Assembly: GCA_046593925.1 (NCBI GenBank)
Contig: JBKJQN010000076.1
Location: forward strand, 1 to 37,658
Reading direction: 5' to 3'
Source of the DNA: JAYVYM01 sp046593925
GTDB lineage: Bacteria > Actinomycetota > Actinomycetes > Mycobacteriales > SCTD01
DNA: 37,658 nt
Made by a program: the position numbers and the translations under genes. Shown piece after piece: positions 21,852-28,609 of this stretch (positions within the stretch are counted from its first letter, which is position 1; the number at the start of each line of letters is the position of its first letter). Under the pieces are notes generated by a model. It saw only the letters and a list, made by a program, of their open reading frames with translations, made no database searches and was not told the origin of the DNA.

Positions 21852-22178
21852 GGCCCGGCGATATCGAGGGGTCCGGCGCTGAAGCGGCGTCGGGCCGGTC
21901 GTTTGGTCGACGGGCTCGCCGTGTGCGAGTCTATTCTCTAACAAGCTCCCTCTGAGCCGGGTAGCGTGTCGTTGCCGGTGAGCAGCTGTACCGCTCCGGA
22001 CCCACCTTCCGCCAGCGGGTCTTCCGCCCGTTGACCGGGGGAAGCGGTCCGCGAGAGCTCCGACGCCGCCCACGGGTGACACCACATTCCACCTCGTCCA
22101 GACGAGGCCACCGGCCGCTGGCCGGAGTACTCCGCCCTGCCGCGTCCGCGGCGGGTCGGCACCACGGGAGGACCCTCC
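21852..22178 (+). promoter_or_regulatory. Structured 5' leader and promoter region of rho
   Basis: No gene in 327 bp. TATTCT at 21932-21937 is a candidate -10 in the only AT-richer patch; TTGGTC (21903-21908) is too far (23 bp) to be a classical -35. Downstream, three perfect or near-perfect hairpins follow one another: 22092-22107 (CCTCGT/ACGAGG), 22111-22125 (CCGGCC/GGCCGG) and 22136-22155 (CCTGCCGC/GCGGCGGG with one G-U pair), the last ending 10 bases before the ribosome binding site GGGAGGA at 22166-22172. GGCCCG/CGGGCC at 21852-21857 and 21891-21896 could form a thrB terminator. Rho autoregulates its own leader in other bacteria, which fits a long structured leader. Confidence 0.55.
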
Positions 22179-24386
22179 TTGACCGACAAAACCGACCTGC
22201 TGGTGGACGACCGGCCCACGAAGGGCCCGGTCGCCGCGCAGGACACCGCCGGGCAACACGCCGGCGCGCACGGCACCGCCTCGGACGGCACCGCCTCGGA
22301 CGGCGCCGCCTCGCAGGTCATCCCCGCCGCAGCCCCCCGCACCCGCCGCCGGGCCGCCTCCGGTGGCTTGGCCGCCATGGTGCTACCCGAGTTGCAGGCC
22401 CTCGCCGGCGATCTCGGTATCAGCGGCACCACGCGGATGCGCAAGAGCCAGCTCATCGAAGCCATCCAGGACCGGCAGGCCACCCGCGCGGGAGATGCTG
22501 CCGGCGGCGCCACGTCGGCTGCGGCCGCGAAGACCCCGGCGGCCAACACCGCTGGGGCCAGCGCCCCGGCGGCGAGTCCCTCGGGGGCCAGCGCCCCGGC
22601 GGCAGCGGCGGGCGATTCCGGTCCGGCCGCGGCCCGCAACGGCGGGCGCCGGGCGGTTGCTGCTCAGCGAACGCGCACCGCCCCCGCCACGCCGACGACG
22701 ACAGCGCCGCCGACCGCGACGACAACGACGACTCAGAGCGCGGACACCACTGACGAGCGTCCGCTGGACGACACCCCGGTCGCCGAGGCACCGCCCGCCA
22801 CCGCGGTCGACAGTGGCGGGTCGGCGCCGGACGGTGTCGCCGAGCGCGTCGACCGAGGCCGCGAGCGCTTCCTCGAGCGTGAGGCCCGCCGCCAGGAGCG
22901 GATGGCACAGCAGGGTGGCGACGGCGCAGACGCCGCCCGCCCGGCCGGTGCCCGCTCCGACGTCGAACGTCCGACGGCCGGCTGGACGACGCAAGACGCC
23001 ACCGGTGACCGGGCCCAGGGCGACGACCGGCCCCAGCAGGACCGTCAGCAGGCCCAGTCTGGTCAGAACCGCCAGCAGCTCCAGCCCAGCCAGGGGCGCC
23101 CGCAGCCGGATGGTGGTGGCCCGCGACTTGATGAGGACGACGAGGCCGGCGGCCGGCGCGGCCGGTTCCGCGAGCGCGGACGCAACCGCAACCGCAACGC
23201 CCGCGGCACCGACCGCTTTGGTGCCGGCGAGGCCGAGCCGGTTGTCGGCGACGACGACGTCCTGGTGCCCATCGGCGGCATCCTGGACATCCTCGACAAC
23301 TACGGCTTCGTGCGTACGTCGGGCTATCTCACCGGCCCCAATGACGTCTACGTCTCCCTGCAGCAGGTCCGCAAGTACGGCCTGCGTCGCGGCGACGCCG
23401 TGACCGGAGCCGTCCGGCTGCAGCGGGAGGGCGAGCGCAAGGACAAGTACAACGCCCTGGTCCGGCTCGACAGCGTGAATGGGCTGGACGTCGAGGAGGC
23501 CAAGAATCGCCCCGAGTTCACCAAGCTCACTCCGCTCTACCCGCAGGACCGCCTGCGCCTGGAGACCGAGCCGGGCATCCTGACCACCCGTGTCATCGAC
23601 CTGGTGATGCCGGTGGGGAAGGGCCAGCGCGCCCTGATCGTCAGCCCGCCGAAGGCCGGCAAGACGATGGTCATGCAGGCGATCGCAAATGCGATCGCGA
23701 CCAACAACCCTGAGGTCCACCTCATGGTTGTGCTCGTCGACGAGCGGCCGGAGGAGGTCACCGACATGCAGCGCTCGGTCAAGGGCGAGGTCATCGCCTC
23801 GACCTTCGACCGGCCGCCGCAGGACCACATCACGGTCGCGGAGCTGTCCATCGAGCGCGCCAAGCGCCTCGTGGAGCTCGGCCACGACGTGGTGGTCCTG
23901 CTCGACTCGATCACCCGCCTCGGACGTGCGTACAACCTTGGTGCCCCGGCCTCCGGACGCATCCTCACCGGTGGTGTCGACTCGGCTGCGCTCTACCCGC
24001 CGAAACGGTTTCTCGGCGCGGCCCGCAACGTCGAGAACGGCGGCTCGCTGACGATCTTCGCCACCGCCCTCGTCGAGACCGGCTCGGCGATGGACACAGT
24101 GATCTTCGAGGAGTTCAAGGGCACCGGCAACGCCGAGCTCAAACTGGACCGTCGCCTCGCGGACAAGCGGATCTTCCCGGCCATCGACGTCGACGCGTCC
24201 GGCACCCGCAAGGAGGAGATCCTGCTCGCCCCCGAGGAGCTGCGGATCGTCCTGCAGCTGCGCCGGGTGCTGCACGCCCTGGACGCCAGCGCCTCGCTGG
24301 AGCTGCTGCTGGACAAGATGAAGTCGACCCGGACCAACATCGAGTTCCTGATGCAGATCCAGAAGACGACGGTGAACCAGGACTGA
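22179..24386 (+). CDS. rho: Transcription termination factor Rho with large disordered insert
   Basis: A 735-residue RNA-dependent ATPase/translocase that ends transcription; E. coli Rho has 419 residues. Order: short N-terminus, Rho_N helical domain (about 64-102, LPELQALAGDLGISGTTRMR), a low-complexity Ala/Pro/Asp/Arg/Gln insert (about 103-358), cold-shock-like RNA-binding domain from about 361 (LVPIGGILDILDNYGFVRTS), and the RecA-type motor with Walker A KAGKT in SPPKAGKT at 489-496, Walker B VVVLLDSITRLGRAYN and the Q/R loops. Such inserts are known in actinobacterial Rho and bind RNA in Micrococcus and Mycobacterium. The start is TTG at 22179, 6 bases after GGGAGGA; no ATG or GTG fits better. 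Confidence 0.97.
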   Translation: MTDKTDLLVDDRPTKGPVAAQDTAGQHAGAHGTASDGTASDGAASQVIPAAAPRTRRRAASGGLAAMVLPELQALAGDLGISGTTRMRKSQLIEAIQDRQATRAGDAAGGATSAAAAKTPAANTAGASAPAASPSGASAPAAAAGDSGPAAARNGGRRAVAAQRTRTAPATPTTTAPPTATTTTTQSADTTDERPLDDTPVAEAPPATAVDSGGSAPDGVAERVDRGRERFLEREARRQERMAQQGGDGADAARPAGARSDVERPTAGWTTQDATGDRAQGDDRPQQDRQQAQSGQNRQQLQPSQGRPQPDGGGPRLDEDDEAGGRRGRFRERGRNRNRNARGTDRFGAGEAEPVVGDDDVLVPIGGILDILDNYGFVRTSGYLTGPNDVYVSLQQVRKYGLRRGDAVTGAVRLQREGERKDKYNALVRLDSVNGLDVEEAKNRPEFTKLTPLYPQDRLRLETEPGILTTRVIDLVMPVGKGQRALIVSPPKAGKTMVMQAIANAIATNNPEVHLMVVLVDERPEEVTDMQRSVKGEVIASTFDRPPQDHITVAELSIERAKRLVELGHDVVVLLDSITRLGRAYNLGAPASGRILTGGVDSAALYPPKRFLGAARNVENGGSLTIFATALVETGSAMDTVIFEEFKGTGNAELKLDRRLADKRIFPAIDVDASGTRKEEILLAPEELRIVLQLRRVLHALDASASLELLLDKMKSTRTNIEFLMQIQKTTVNQD
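22272..22316 (+). repeat. 15-bp tandem repeats near the Rho N-terminus
   Basis: Bases 22272-22286 and 22287-22301 are identical (encoding a GTASD unit), followed by a diverged third copy at 22302-22316. They are in frame and lie just before the Rho_N domain. Confidence 0.8.
22554..22603 (+). repeat. 20-bp direct repeats in the Rho insert
   Basis: GGGGCCAGCGCCCCGGCGGC occurs at 22554-22573 and again at 22584-22603, in frame, encoding GASAPAA in both places. This marks the beginning of the low-complexity insert. Confidence 0.8.
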
Positions 24387-24389
24387 AGC

Positions 24390-24426
24390 GTCGTACGACC
24401 CAGAGCTGGGGTTGGGTCACGTGACC
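24390..24426. terminator. Overlapping palindromes downstream of rho
   Basis: Three dyads overlap here: GTCGTACGAC (24390-24399), a stem GACCCA/TGGGTC (24397-24402 with 24413-24418, 10-base loop) and the 12-bp perfect palindrome GGTCACGTGACC (24415-24426). The second stem is a possible rho terminator without a T tract. The third could be a regulator site. They cannot all form together. Confidence 0.35.
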
Positions 24427-24458
24427 GCGCGCCGGAGGGTCGGAGTCCGTGCGCGAGG

Positions 24459-24815
24459 TCAGGCCGCCAGGGTCACCGCGTGCAGGACCTCCGTGACGAC
24501 CGTGGCACGCCGGTGCAGGAGGTCGTCCGCGGTGTCACGCCACACGACCCAGCCGGCCGCGACGAGCTGGTTCCTGTCGCCGCCTGTCGCGGGTGAACGC
24601 GTGCGCCTGGGAAGGGCCGGCAAGGCCGTCGCACTGACCGCGACGCGCCGTTCCGCAAGGGCTGGGTCGACGTGTGCCAGCCAGACGCCGAGGTCGGGCG
24701 GGGAGCATTGTGCGGATGCCCCGTCCAGCACCCGCACCCAGCACCTTGCCGGACGGCAGCCCGGAGCCCTCAGTCCCCGCCGCACTCCCTGAGCAGTTGG
24801 TCGCAGCGGGCACAC
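24459..24815 (-). pseudogene. Probable decayed C-terminal fragment of a DUF559/Vsr-like endonuclease-fold protein
   Basis: The minus-strand frame ending at 24459 contains LAERRVAVSATALPAL and then DRNQLVAAGWVVWRDTADDL and ATVVTEVLHAV. This follows the DUF559 C-terminal pattern as I remember it (R-x-AVE-x-DG, then D-x-x-R-x-N-x-L-x-x-AGW-x-V-x-R-x-T-x-x-D-L). The acidic residues expected after AVE are replaced (AVSATA), and no matching N-terminal part or plausible start lies upstream; the residues before about 24690 look random. I read it as a gene remnant. An intact but very divergent short protein is less likely. Confidence 0.4.
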
Positions 24816-25011
24816 GGATGGGCACGGTGCGCGGACTGCCGTCCGACGCCGTAACGGGTGGCCGGTCGTCCACAGCTCCGGGACCCCTTCACTGCTGTCG
24901 CTCGGCCGCTGCCGCCGATCATGCAGCTTTTAGGCGACGGACCCCGCAAGACGAACCCCGCGCCGGCAGCGGGCGGGCGGGCAGCCGGGAAGGGCAGCCG
25001 TACGGGCAGCG

Positions 25012-25114
25012 TTGAGCCCGGCAGTGGGCCGTTCTGGCACACTGGTCCCCTCCGAGCACCGGTTCCGCGCCGAACGACCCGCACCCGGCGGCTCTCCGAC
25101 CGAAAGGCACCACC
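25012..25114 (+). promoter_or_regulatory. rpmE promoter and leader region
   Basis: TTGAGC (25012-25017) and TGGCACACT (25035-25043) resemble -35 and extended -10 elements, though the 20-bp spacer is long. They would give a leader of about 65 nt before the GTG at 25115. A GGTTC/GAAC stem-loop lies around 25065-25079, and GAAAGG at 25102-25107 is the ribosome binding site. Autoregulatory L31 leaders are known in actinobacteria; I cannot confirm the consensus here. Confidence 0.4.
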
Positions 25115-25327
25115 GTGAAGACCGACATCCACCCCGTGTACGCCGAGACACACGTCTCCTGCACCTGTGGCAACACGTTCACGACCCGCAGCACCAAGGG
25201 CGGCGACATCCGCGTGGAGGTCTGCGCGGCCTGCCACCCCTTCTACACGGGTAAGCAGAAGATCCTGGACACCGGCGGCCGGGTGGCCAAGTTCGAGCAG
25301 CGCTTCGGCAAGCGCGCCGGCAAGTAG
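25115..25327 (+). CDS. rpmE: 50S ribosomal protein L31, zinc-binding form
   Basis: A 70-residue large-subunit protein (VKTDIHPVYAETHVSCTCGN). The cysteines of the zinc form are present: CTCGN at residues 16-18 and CAACHPFYTGKQK at 37-40. The ending DTGGRVAKFEQRFGKRAGK is typical. The existence of a cysteine-bearing L31 implies that a zinc-independent paralogue may exist elsewhere and replace it under zinc starvation, as in other actinobacteria. GTG at 25115 has GAAAGG 7 bases upstream. A strong hairpin follows the stop, then prfA. Confidence 0.97.
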   Translation: MKTDIHPVYAETHVSCTCGNTFTTRSTKGGDIRVEVCAACHPFYTGKQKILDTGGRVAKFEQRFGKRAGK

Positions 25328-25334
25328 CTCCCCT

Positions 25335-25368
25335 GCGGCGCCCGTCCCCGACCGGGGCCGGGCGCCGC
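25335..25368 (+). terminator. Strong GC hairpin after rpmE
   Basis: GCGGCGCCCG (25335-25344) pairs perfectly with CGGGCGCCGC (25359-25368), and inside it CCCC/GGGG adds a four-pair upper stem after one mismatch. It lies 8 bp after the rpmE stop. No T tract follows, so it may be a partial terminator that sets the L31:RF1 ratio or a 3' stabilising hairpin. Confidence 0.6.
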
Positions 25369-25416
25369 GGCTGTGCCCGCCCCGAGCAGCCCAGACCCAG
25401 CCCGACAGGAGCACCC

Positions 25417-26463
25417 GTGGCCGATCCGCTCGACGACCTGCTCGCCGAGCACGCCTACCTCGAGCAGCGGCTCGCCGACCCGGCCGTCCACGCCGACCAG
25501 ACGGTTGCCCGCCAGCTCGGCCGCAGGTACGCCGAGATCGGGCCGGTCGTTGCCGCTGCACATGAGCGCGACGCACTGCGCGGTGACCTGCAGGCCGCCC
25601 GCGAGCTGGAGATGGCTGACGAAGTTGCCGAGGCAGAAAACGGTATCGCCGCGCTCGACGAGCGGATCCGGGCCATGCTCATCCCGACCGATCCGGCCGA
25701 CGCCAAGGACGTGATCCTGGAGGTCAAGGGCGGTGAGGGCGGTGACGAAGCTGCGCTGTTCGCCGGTGACCTGGTCCGGATGTACATGCGCTACGCCGAG
25801 CGGCAGGGCTGGAAGACCGAGCTGGTCAGTGCCACGGAGGGCGAGCTCGGCGGCTACAAGGACATCGCGCTGGCCGTGAGGAGCCGCGACCCGGCGCACC
25901 CGGTGTTCGGGCGCCTGAAGTACGAGGGCGGCGTCCACCGGGTGCAGCGCGTGCCGGTCACCGAGAGCCAGGGCCGCATCCACACCAGCGCGGCCGGTGT
26001 CCTCGTGCTGCCCGAAGCCGAGGAGGTCGACGTCCAGATCGACTCGGGCGACCTGCGCATCGACGTCTATCGCAGCAGCGGCCCCGGCGGGCAGAGCGTC
26101 AACACCACCGACTCGGCCGTACGCATCACGCACCTGCCGACAGGTGTCACGGTGAGCATGCAGAACGAGAAGAGCCAGCTGCAGAACCGCGAGGCCGGGA
26201 TGCGGGTGCTGCGGTCCCGGCTGCTGGCCTTGGCGCTGGAGGAGCAGGCCGCCAAGGACAGCGCCGTCCGCGGCTCGCAGATCCGCACGATGGACCGCAG
26301 CGAGAAGGTTCGGACGTACAACTACCCGGACAACCGGGTCGCCGACCACCGCAGCGGCTACAAGGCCAACAACCTCGGACAGGTCCTCGACGGCGACCTC
26401 GACGCCGTCATCCAGTCACTGGTCGACGCCGACGATGCACGCGCGCTGGCGGGAGGCGCATGA
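25417..26463 (+). CDS. prfA: Peptide chain release factor 1
   Basis: A 348-residue class I release factor reading UAA and UAG. The GGQ motif that triggers peptide release is Gly224-Gly225-Gln226 in SSGPGGQSVNTTDSAVR. The codon-recognition tripeptide of the RF1 P-x-T type is Pro180-Val181-Thr182 in RVPVTESQGRIHTSA. The N-terminal coiled domain and length are normal. GTG 25417 follows the AGGAG at about 25405. It overlaps prmC, the methylase of its GGQ glutamine, by 4 bp, a functional pairing conserved in many bacteria. Confidence 0.97.
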   Translation: MADPLDDLLAEHAYLEQRLADPAVHADQTVARQLGRRYAEIGPVVAAAHERDALRGDLQAARELEMADEVAEAENGIAALDERIRAMLIPTDPADAKDVILEVKGGEGGDEAALFAGDLVRMYMRYAERQGWKTELVSATEGELGGYKDIALAVRSRDPAHPVFGRLKYEGGVHRVQRVPVTESQGRIHTSAAGVLVLPEAEEVDVQIDSGDLRIDVYRSSGPGGQSVNTTDSAVRITHLPTGVTVSMQNEKSQLQNREAGMRVLRSRLLALALEEQAAKDSAVRGSQIRTMDRSEKVRTYNYPDNRVADHRSGYKANNLGQVLDGDLDAVIQSLVDADDARALAGGA

Positions 26464-27326
26464 CCCCCCTGCAGATCGCGGTGCGCGCCGCCGGCGCCCG
26501 GCTCGCGGCAGCGGGTGTCGACTCGCCCCAGCACGACGCGCGCGCCCTGGCCGTCCACGCTCTCGGCCTGCCCGGACCCGGCGACCTCATCCTGGTCGAC
26601 GACCTCGGTGGGCACGCCGACAGCTACGACGAGCTGGTGGCCCGCCGCGCGACCCGGGTACCCCTGCAGCACCTGGTGGGCACCGTCGGCTTCCGGTACA
26701 TCGAGCTCGAGGTCGGGCCGGGGGTGTTCGTGCCCAGGCCCGAGACCGAGGCGGTCGTGCAGTGGGCCGTGGAGGCGCTGCGCGGCGTTCCGGACCCATT
26801 GGTCGCCGACCTGTGCGCCGGGTCCGGAACGATCGCCCTGGCCATCGCCAACGAGGTGCCCGGCAGCACCGTGCATGCCGTCGAGCGTGATCCGGATGCG
26901 CTGACCTGGACGCGACGCAACGCCGCCAACCGGGTGGCAGCAGGCGACCCGGAGGTCCAGCTGCACCTGGGCAGCGCCGAGGACGCGCTGCCCGAGCTCG
27001 ATGGCCAGCTCGACCTGATCGCCAGCAACCCGCCGTACGTCGCCACCACCGAGGCCCACATCCCCGATCCCGAGGTCCTGGAGCACGACCCGGGCATCGC
27101 GCTCTGGGCGGGCGAGGATGGACTGGACGTCATCCGGCTGGTGGAGAAGGCCGCCCGACGGCTGCTGAAGCCCGGCGGCCGCGTCGTCGTGGAGCACTCC
27201 GACCGCCAGGGCCTGAGCTGCCCGGCCATCTTCCGTCTGCAGGACGGCTGGGCCGAGGTCGAGGACCACCGCGACCAACTCGGCCGCGACCGCTTCGTCA
27301 GCGCGCGCTGGGTCGGTACGCCATGA
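26460..27326 (+). CDS. prmC: Release factor glutamine N5-methyltransferase
   Basis: A 288-residue SAM-dependent methyltransferase that methylates the GGQ glutamine of release factors. The SAM loop is VADLCAGSGTIALAIANEVP and the catalytic motif NPPY is at residues 190-193 (LIASNPPYVATTEAHIPD). The N-terminal helical substrate domain includes VDSPQHDARALAVHALG, and VPLQHLVGTVGF-x-x-x-E-L-E-V-GPGVFVPRPETE is the PrmC/HemK box. The ATG overlaps the prfA stop and the stop overlaps the tsaC ATG, so the three are translated in series. Confidence 0.96.
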   Translation: MTPLQIAVRAAGARLAAAGVDSPQHDARALAVHALGLPGPGDLILVDDLGGHADSYDELVARRATRVPLQHLVGTVGFRYIELEVGPGVFVPRPETEAVVQWAVEALRGVPDPLVADLCAGSGTIALAIANEVPGSTVHAVERDPDALTWTRRNAANRVAAGDPEVQLHLGSAEDALPELDGQLDLIASNPPYVATTEAHIPDPEVLEHDPGIALWAGEDGLDVIRLVEKAARRLLKPGGRVVVEHSDRQGLSCPAIFRLQDGWAEVEDHRDQLGRDRFVSARWVGTP

Positions 27327-27970
27327 GCACCACGTACGACGTCCGCGAAGGCGCCGACGCGACAGCCGGTGTCGACGCGGCCGTCGGCGCGCTGCAGCGC
27401 GGCGAGCTCGTCGTGCTGCCTACCGACACCGTCTACGGGCTGGCCGCCGACGCGTTCTCCCCGGGCGCCGTCGCTTCGCTGCTGGAGACCAAGGGCCGCA
27501 GCCGCGACATGCCCGTCCCCGTGCTCGTGGGCGCGTGGACCACGCTCGACGGGCTCACCGACGAGGTCAGCGACCGCACCCGTGACCTCGTGCAAGCGCA
27601 CTGGCCCGGCGGCCTGACCCTGGTCCTGCGCGCCGCGCCGACCCTGTCCTGGGACCTCGGCGAGACCCGTGGCACGGTCGCCGTGCGGATGCCCTTGCAC
27701 CCGGTCGCCCTGGCCGTGCTGGCCCGCACCGGCCCGCTCGCGGTCAGCAGCGCCAACCGCAGCGGCCTGCCGGCTGCGCCCGACGCGGCAGAGGCGGCCC
27801 GCCAGCTCGGCACGGCGGTCACGGTGTACCTCGACGGCGGCACCAGTAACGCTGGGCCGGCCAGCACCATCGTGGATCTCACCGCCGAGCCGCCCCGGCT
27901 GCTGAGGGCCGGCGCGGTGAGCGAGAAGCTCCTGCTCGAGCTGCTGCCCGACCTCGAGCTGCTCCCGTGA
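27323..27970 (+). CDS. tsaC: L-threonylcarbamoyladenylate synthase (Sua5/YwlC/TsaC family)
   Basis: A 215-residue YrdC-domain enzyme making threonylcarbamoyl-AMP from threonine, bicarbonate and ATP for the t6A37 modification of ANN-reading tRNAs. Conserved boxes: ELVVLPTDTVYGLAADAFSP, the K-x-R motif at Lys57-Arg59 (ETKGRSRDMPVPVLV), WPGGLTLVL, VAVRMPLHP and VSSANRSGLPAA. Length is that of the stand-alone TsaC type without the Sua5 C-terminal domain. The ATG overlaps prmC and the end overlaps the phosphatase gene. The position after prfA-prmC is conserved in actinomycetes. Confidence 0.95.
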   Translation: MSTTYDVREGADATAGVDAAVGALQRGELVVLPTDTVYGLAADAFSPGAVASLLETKGRSRDMPVPVLVGAWTTLDGLTDEVSDRTRDLVQAHWPGGLTLVLRAAPTLSWDLGETRGTVAVRMPLHPVALAVLARTGPLAVSSANRSGLPAAPDAAEAARQLGTAVTVYLDGGTSNAGPASTIVDLTAEPPRLLRAGAVSEKLLLELLPDLELLP

Positions 27971-28572
27971 CGGGTCCGGTGTTCCGGGTTCTGCACGTCT
28001 GCACCGGTAACATCTGCCGTTCGCCGATGGCCGAGCTGCTCAGCCGGGCCGGCTTGACCGCCCGGCTGGGCGTCGACGCCGGGCGCGTCGTCGTAGAGTC
28101 CGCCGGCACCTGGGGGCACACCGGCAGCCCGATGGAGTCCGAGGCGCTCGCGACGCTGGCCGCGTACGGCGTGGACGGCGCTGACTTTCGCGCCCGCGAG
28201 CTGGTGGCCGAGCAGGTGGTGGCCGCCGACCTGGTGCTGGGAGCCACCCGTGAGCACCGCGCGGCCGTCGTCGTGCTGCAGCCGCGCGCCGCCGCCCGCA
28301 CCTTCACGCTGCGGGAGTTCGCCCGGCTCACCGCCTCGGTCGACCGCTCGTCGCTGCCCGAGCGAGATGTGGTCGTTCGCGGACGCGCGCTGGTACGCGC
28401 CGCCGCCGCCGAGCGCGGCCGGCTCGCCCCCCACAGCCCCCACGACGACGACGTCGCCGACCCGTACCACGCACCGCTGGCCTCCTTCGCGGTCTGCGCG
28501 GCACTCATCCAGGCCGCCATGGCCGGCGCGCTCGACCTGCTGGCGGGCGTCCCGGCGGGTCACCGGCGGTAG
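27967..28572 (+). CDS. Low-molecular-weight protein tyrosine phosphatase family protein
   Basis: A 201-residue phosphatase. The P-loop C-x-x-x-x-x-R-S is Cys12 to Ser19 (HVCTGNICRSPMAELL), and the general-acid Asp-Pro is Asp165-Pro166 (DVADPYHAP). Typical family members have about 150-160 residues, so a roughly 40-residue insertion separates the P-loop and acid loop here. Related proteins dephosphorylate tyrosine kinases that control envelope polysaccharide synthesis, and the wecA-like gene two genes downstream makes such a role plausible, but arsenate reductase relatives also exist. GTG 27967 overlaps the tsaC stop by 4 bp. Next comes glyA after 37 bp. Confidence 0.85.
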   Translation: MTGPVFRVLHVCTGNICRSPMAELLSRAGLTARLGVDAGRVVVESAGTWGHTGSPMESEALATLAAYGVDGADFRARELVAEQVVAADLVLGATREHRAAVVVLQPRAAARTFTLREFARLTASVDRSSLPERDVVVRGRALVRAAAAERGRLAPHSPHDDDVADPYHAPLASFAVCAALIQAAMAGALDLLAGVPAGHRR

Positions 28573-28575
28573 GCT
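28570..28575 (+). promoter_or_regulatory. Candidate -10 box for glyA
   Basis: TAGGCT lies at the end of the phosphatase gene, 40 bases before the glyA ATG, which has its own AGGGAG ribosome binding site at 28598-28603. This would be a leadered promoter giving glyA some independent expression. No clear -35 is visible. Confidence 0.3.
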
Positions 28576-28609
28576 CGCCCTGCCGTCCACGCCTGCCAGG
28601 GAGCTCCAG

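Larger units (their letters stand above)
24387..25020. other. Interval between rho and the rpmE promoter with no intact gene
   Basis: This stretch holds palindromes just after rho (24390-24426), a probable decayed DUF559 fragment on the minus strand, and otherwise no reading frame I can support. Longer open frames on both strands have composition unlike the neighbouring proteins. Confidence 0.55.

Noticed and set aside
22383..24275. A 630-codon minus-strand frame
   Set aside because: Shadow of rho, with low-complexity composition.
28573..28609. Glycine or folate riboswitch before glyA
   Set aside because: Only 37 bp of non-coding sequence, too short for either aptamer.
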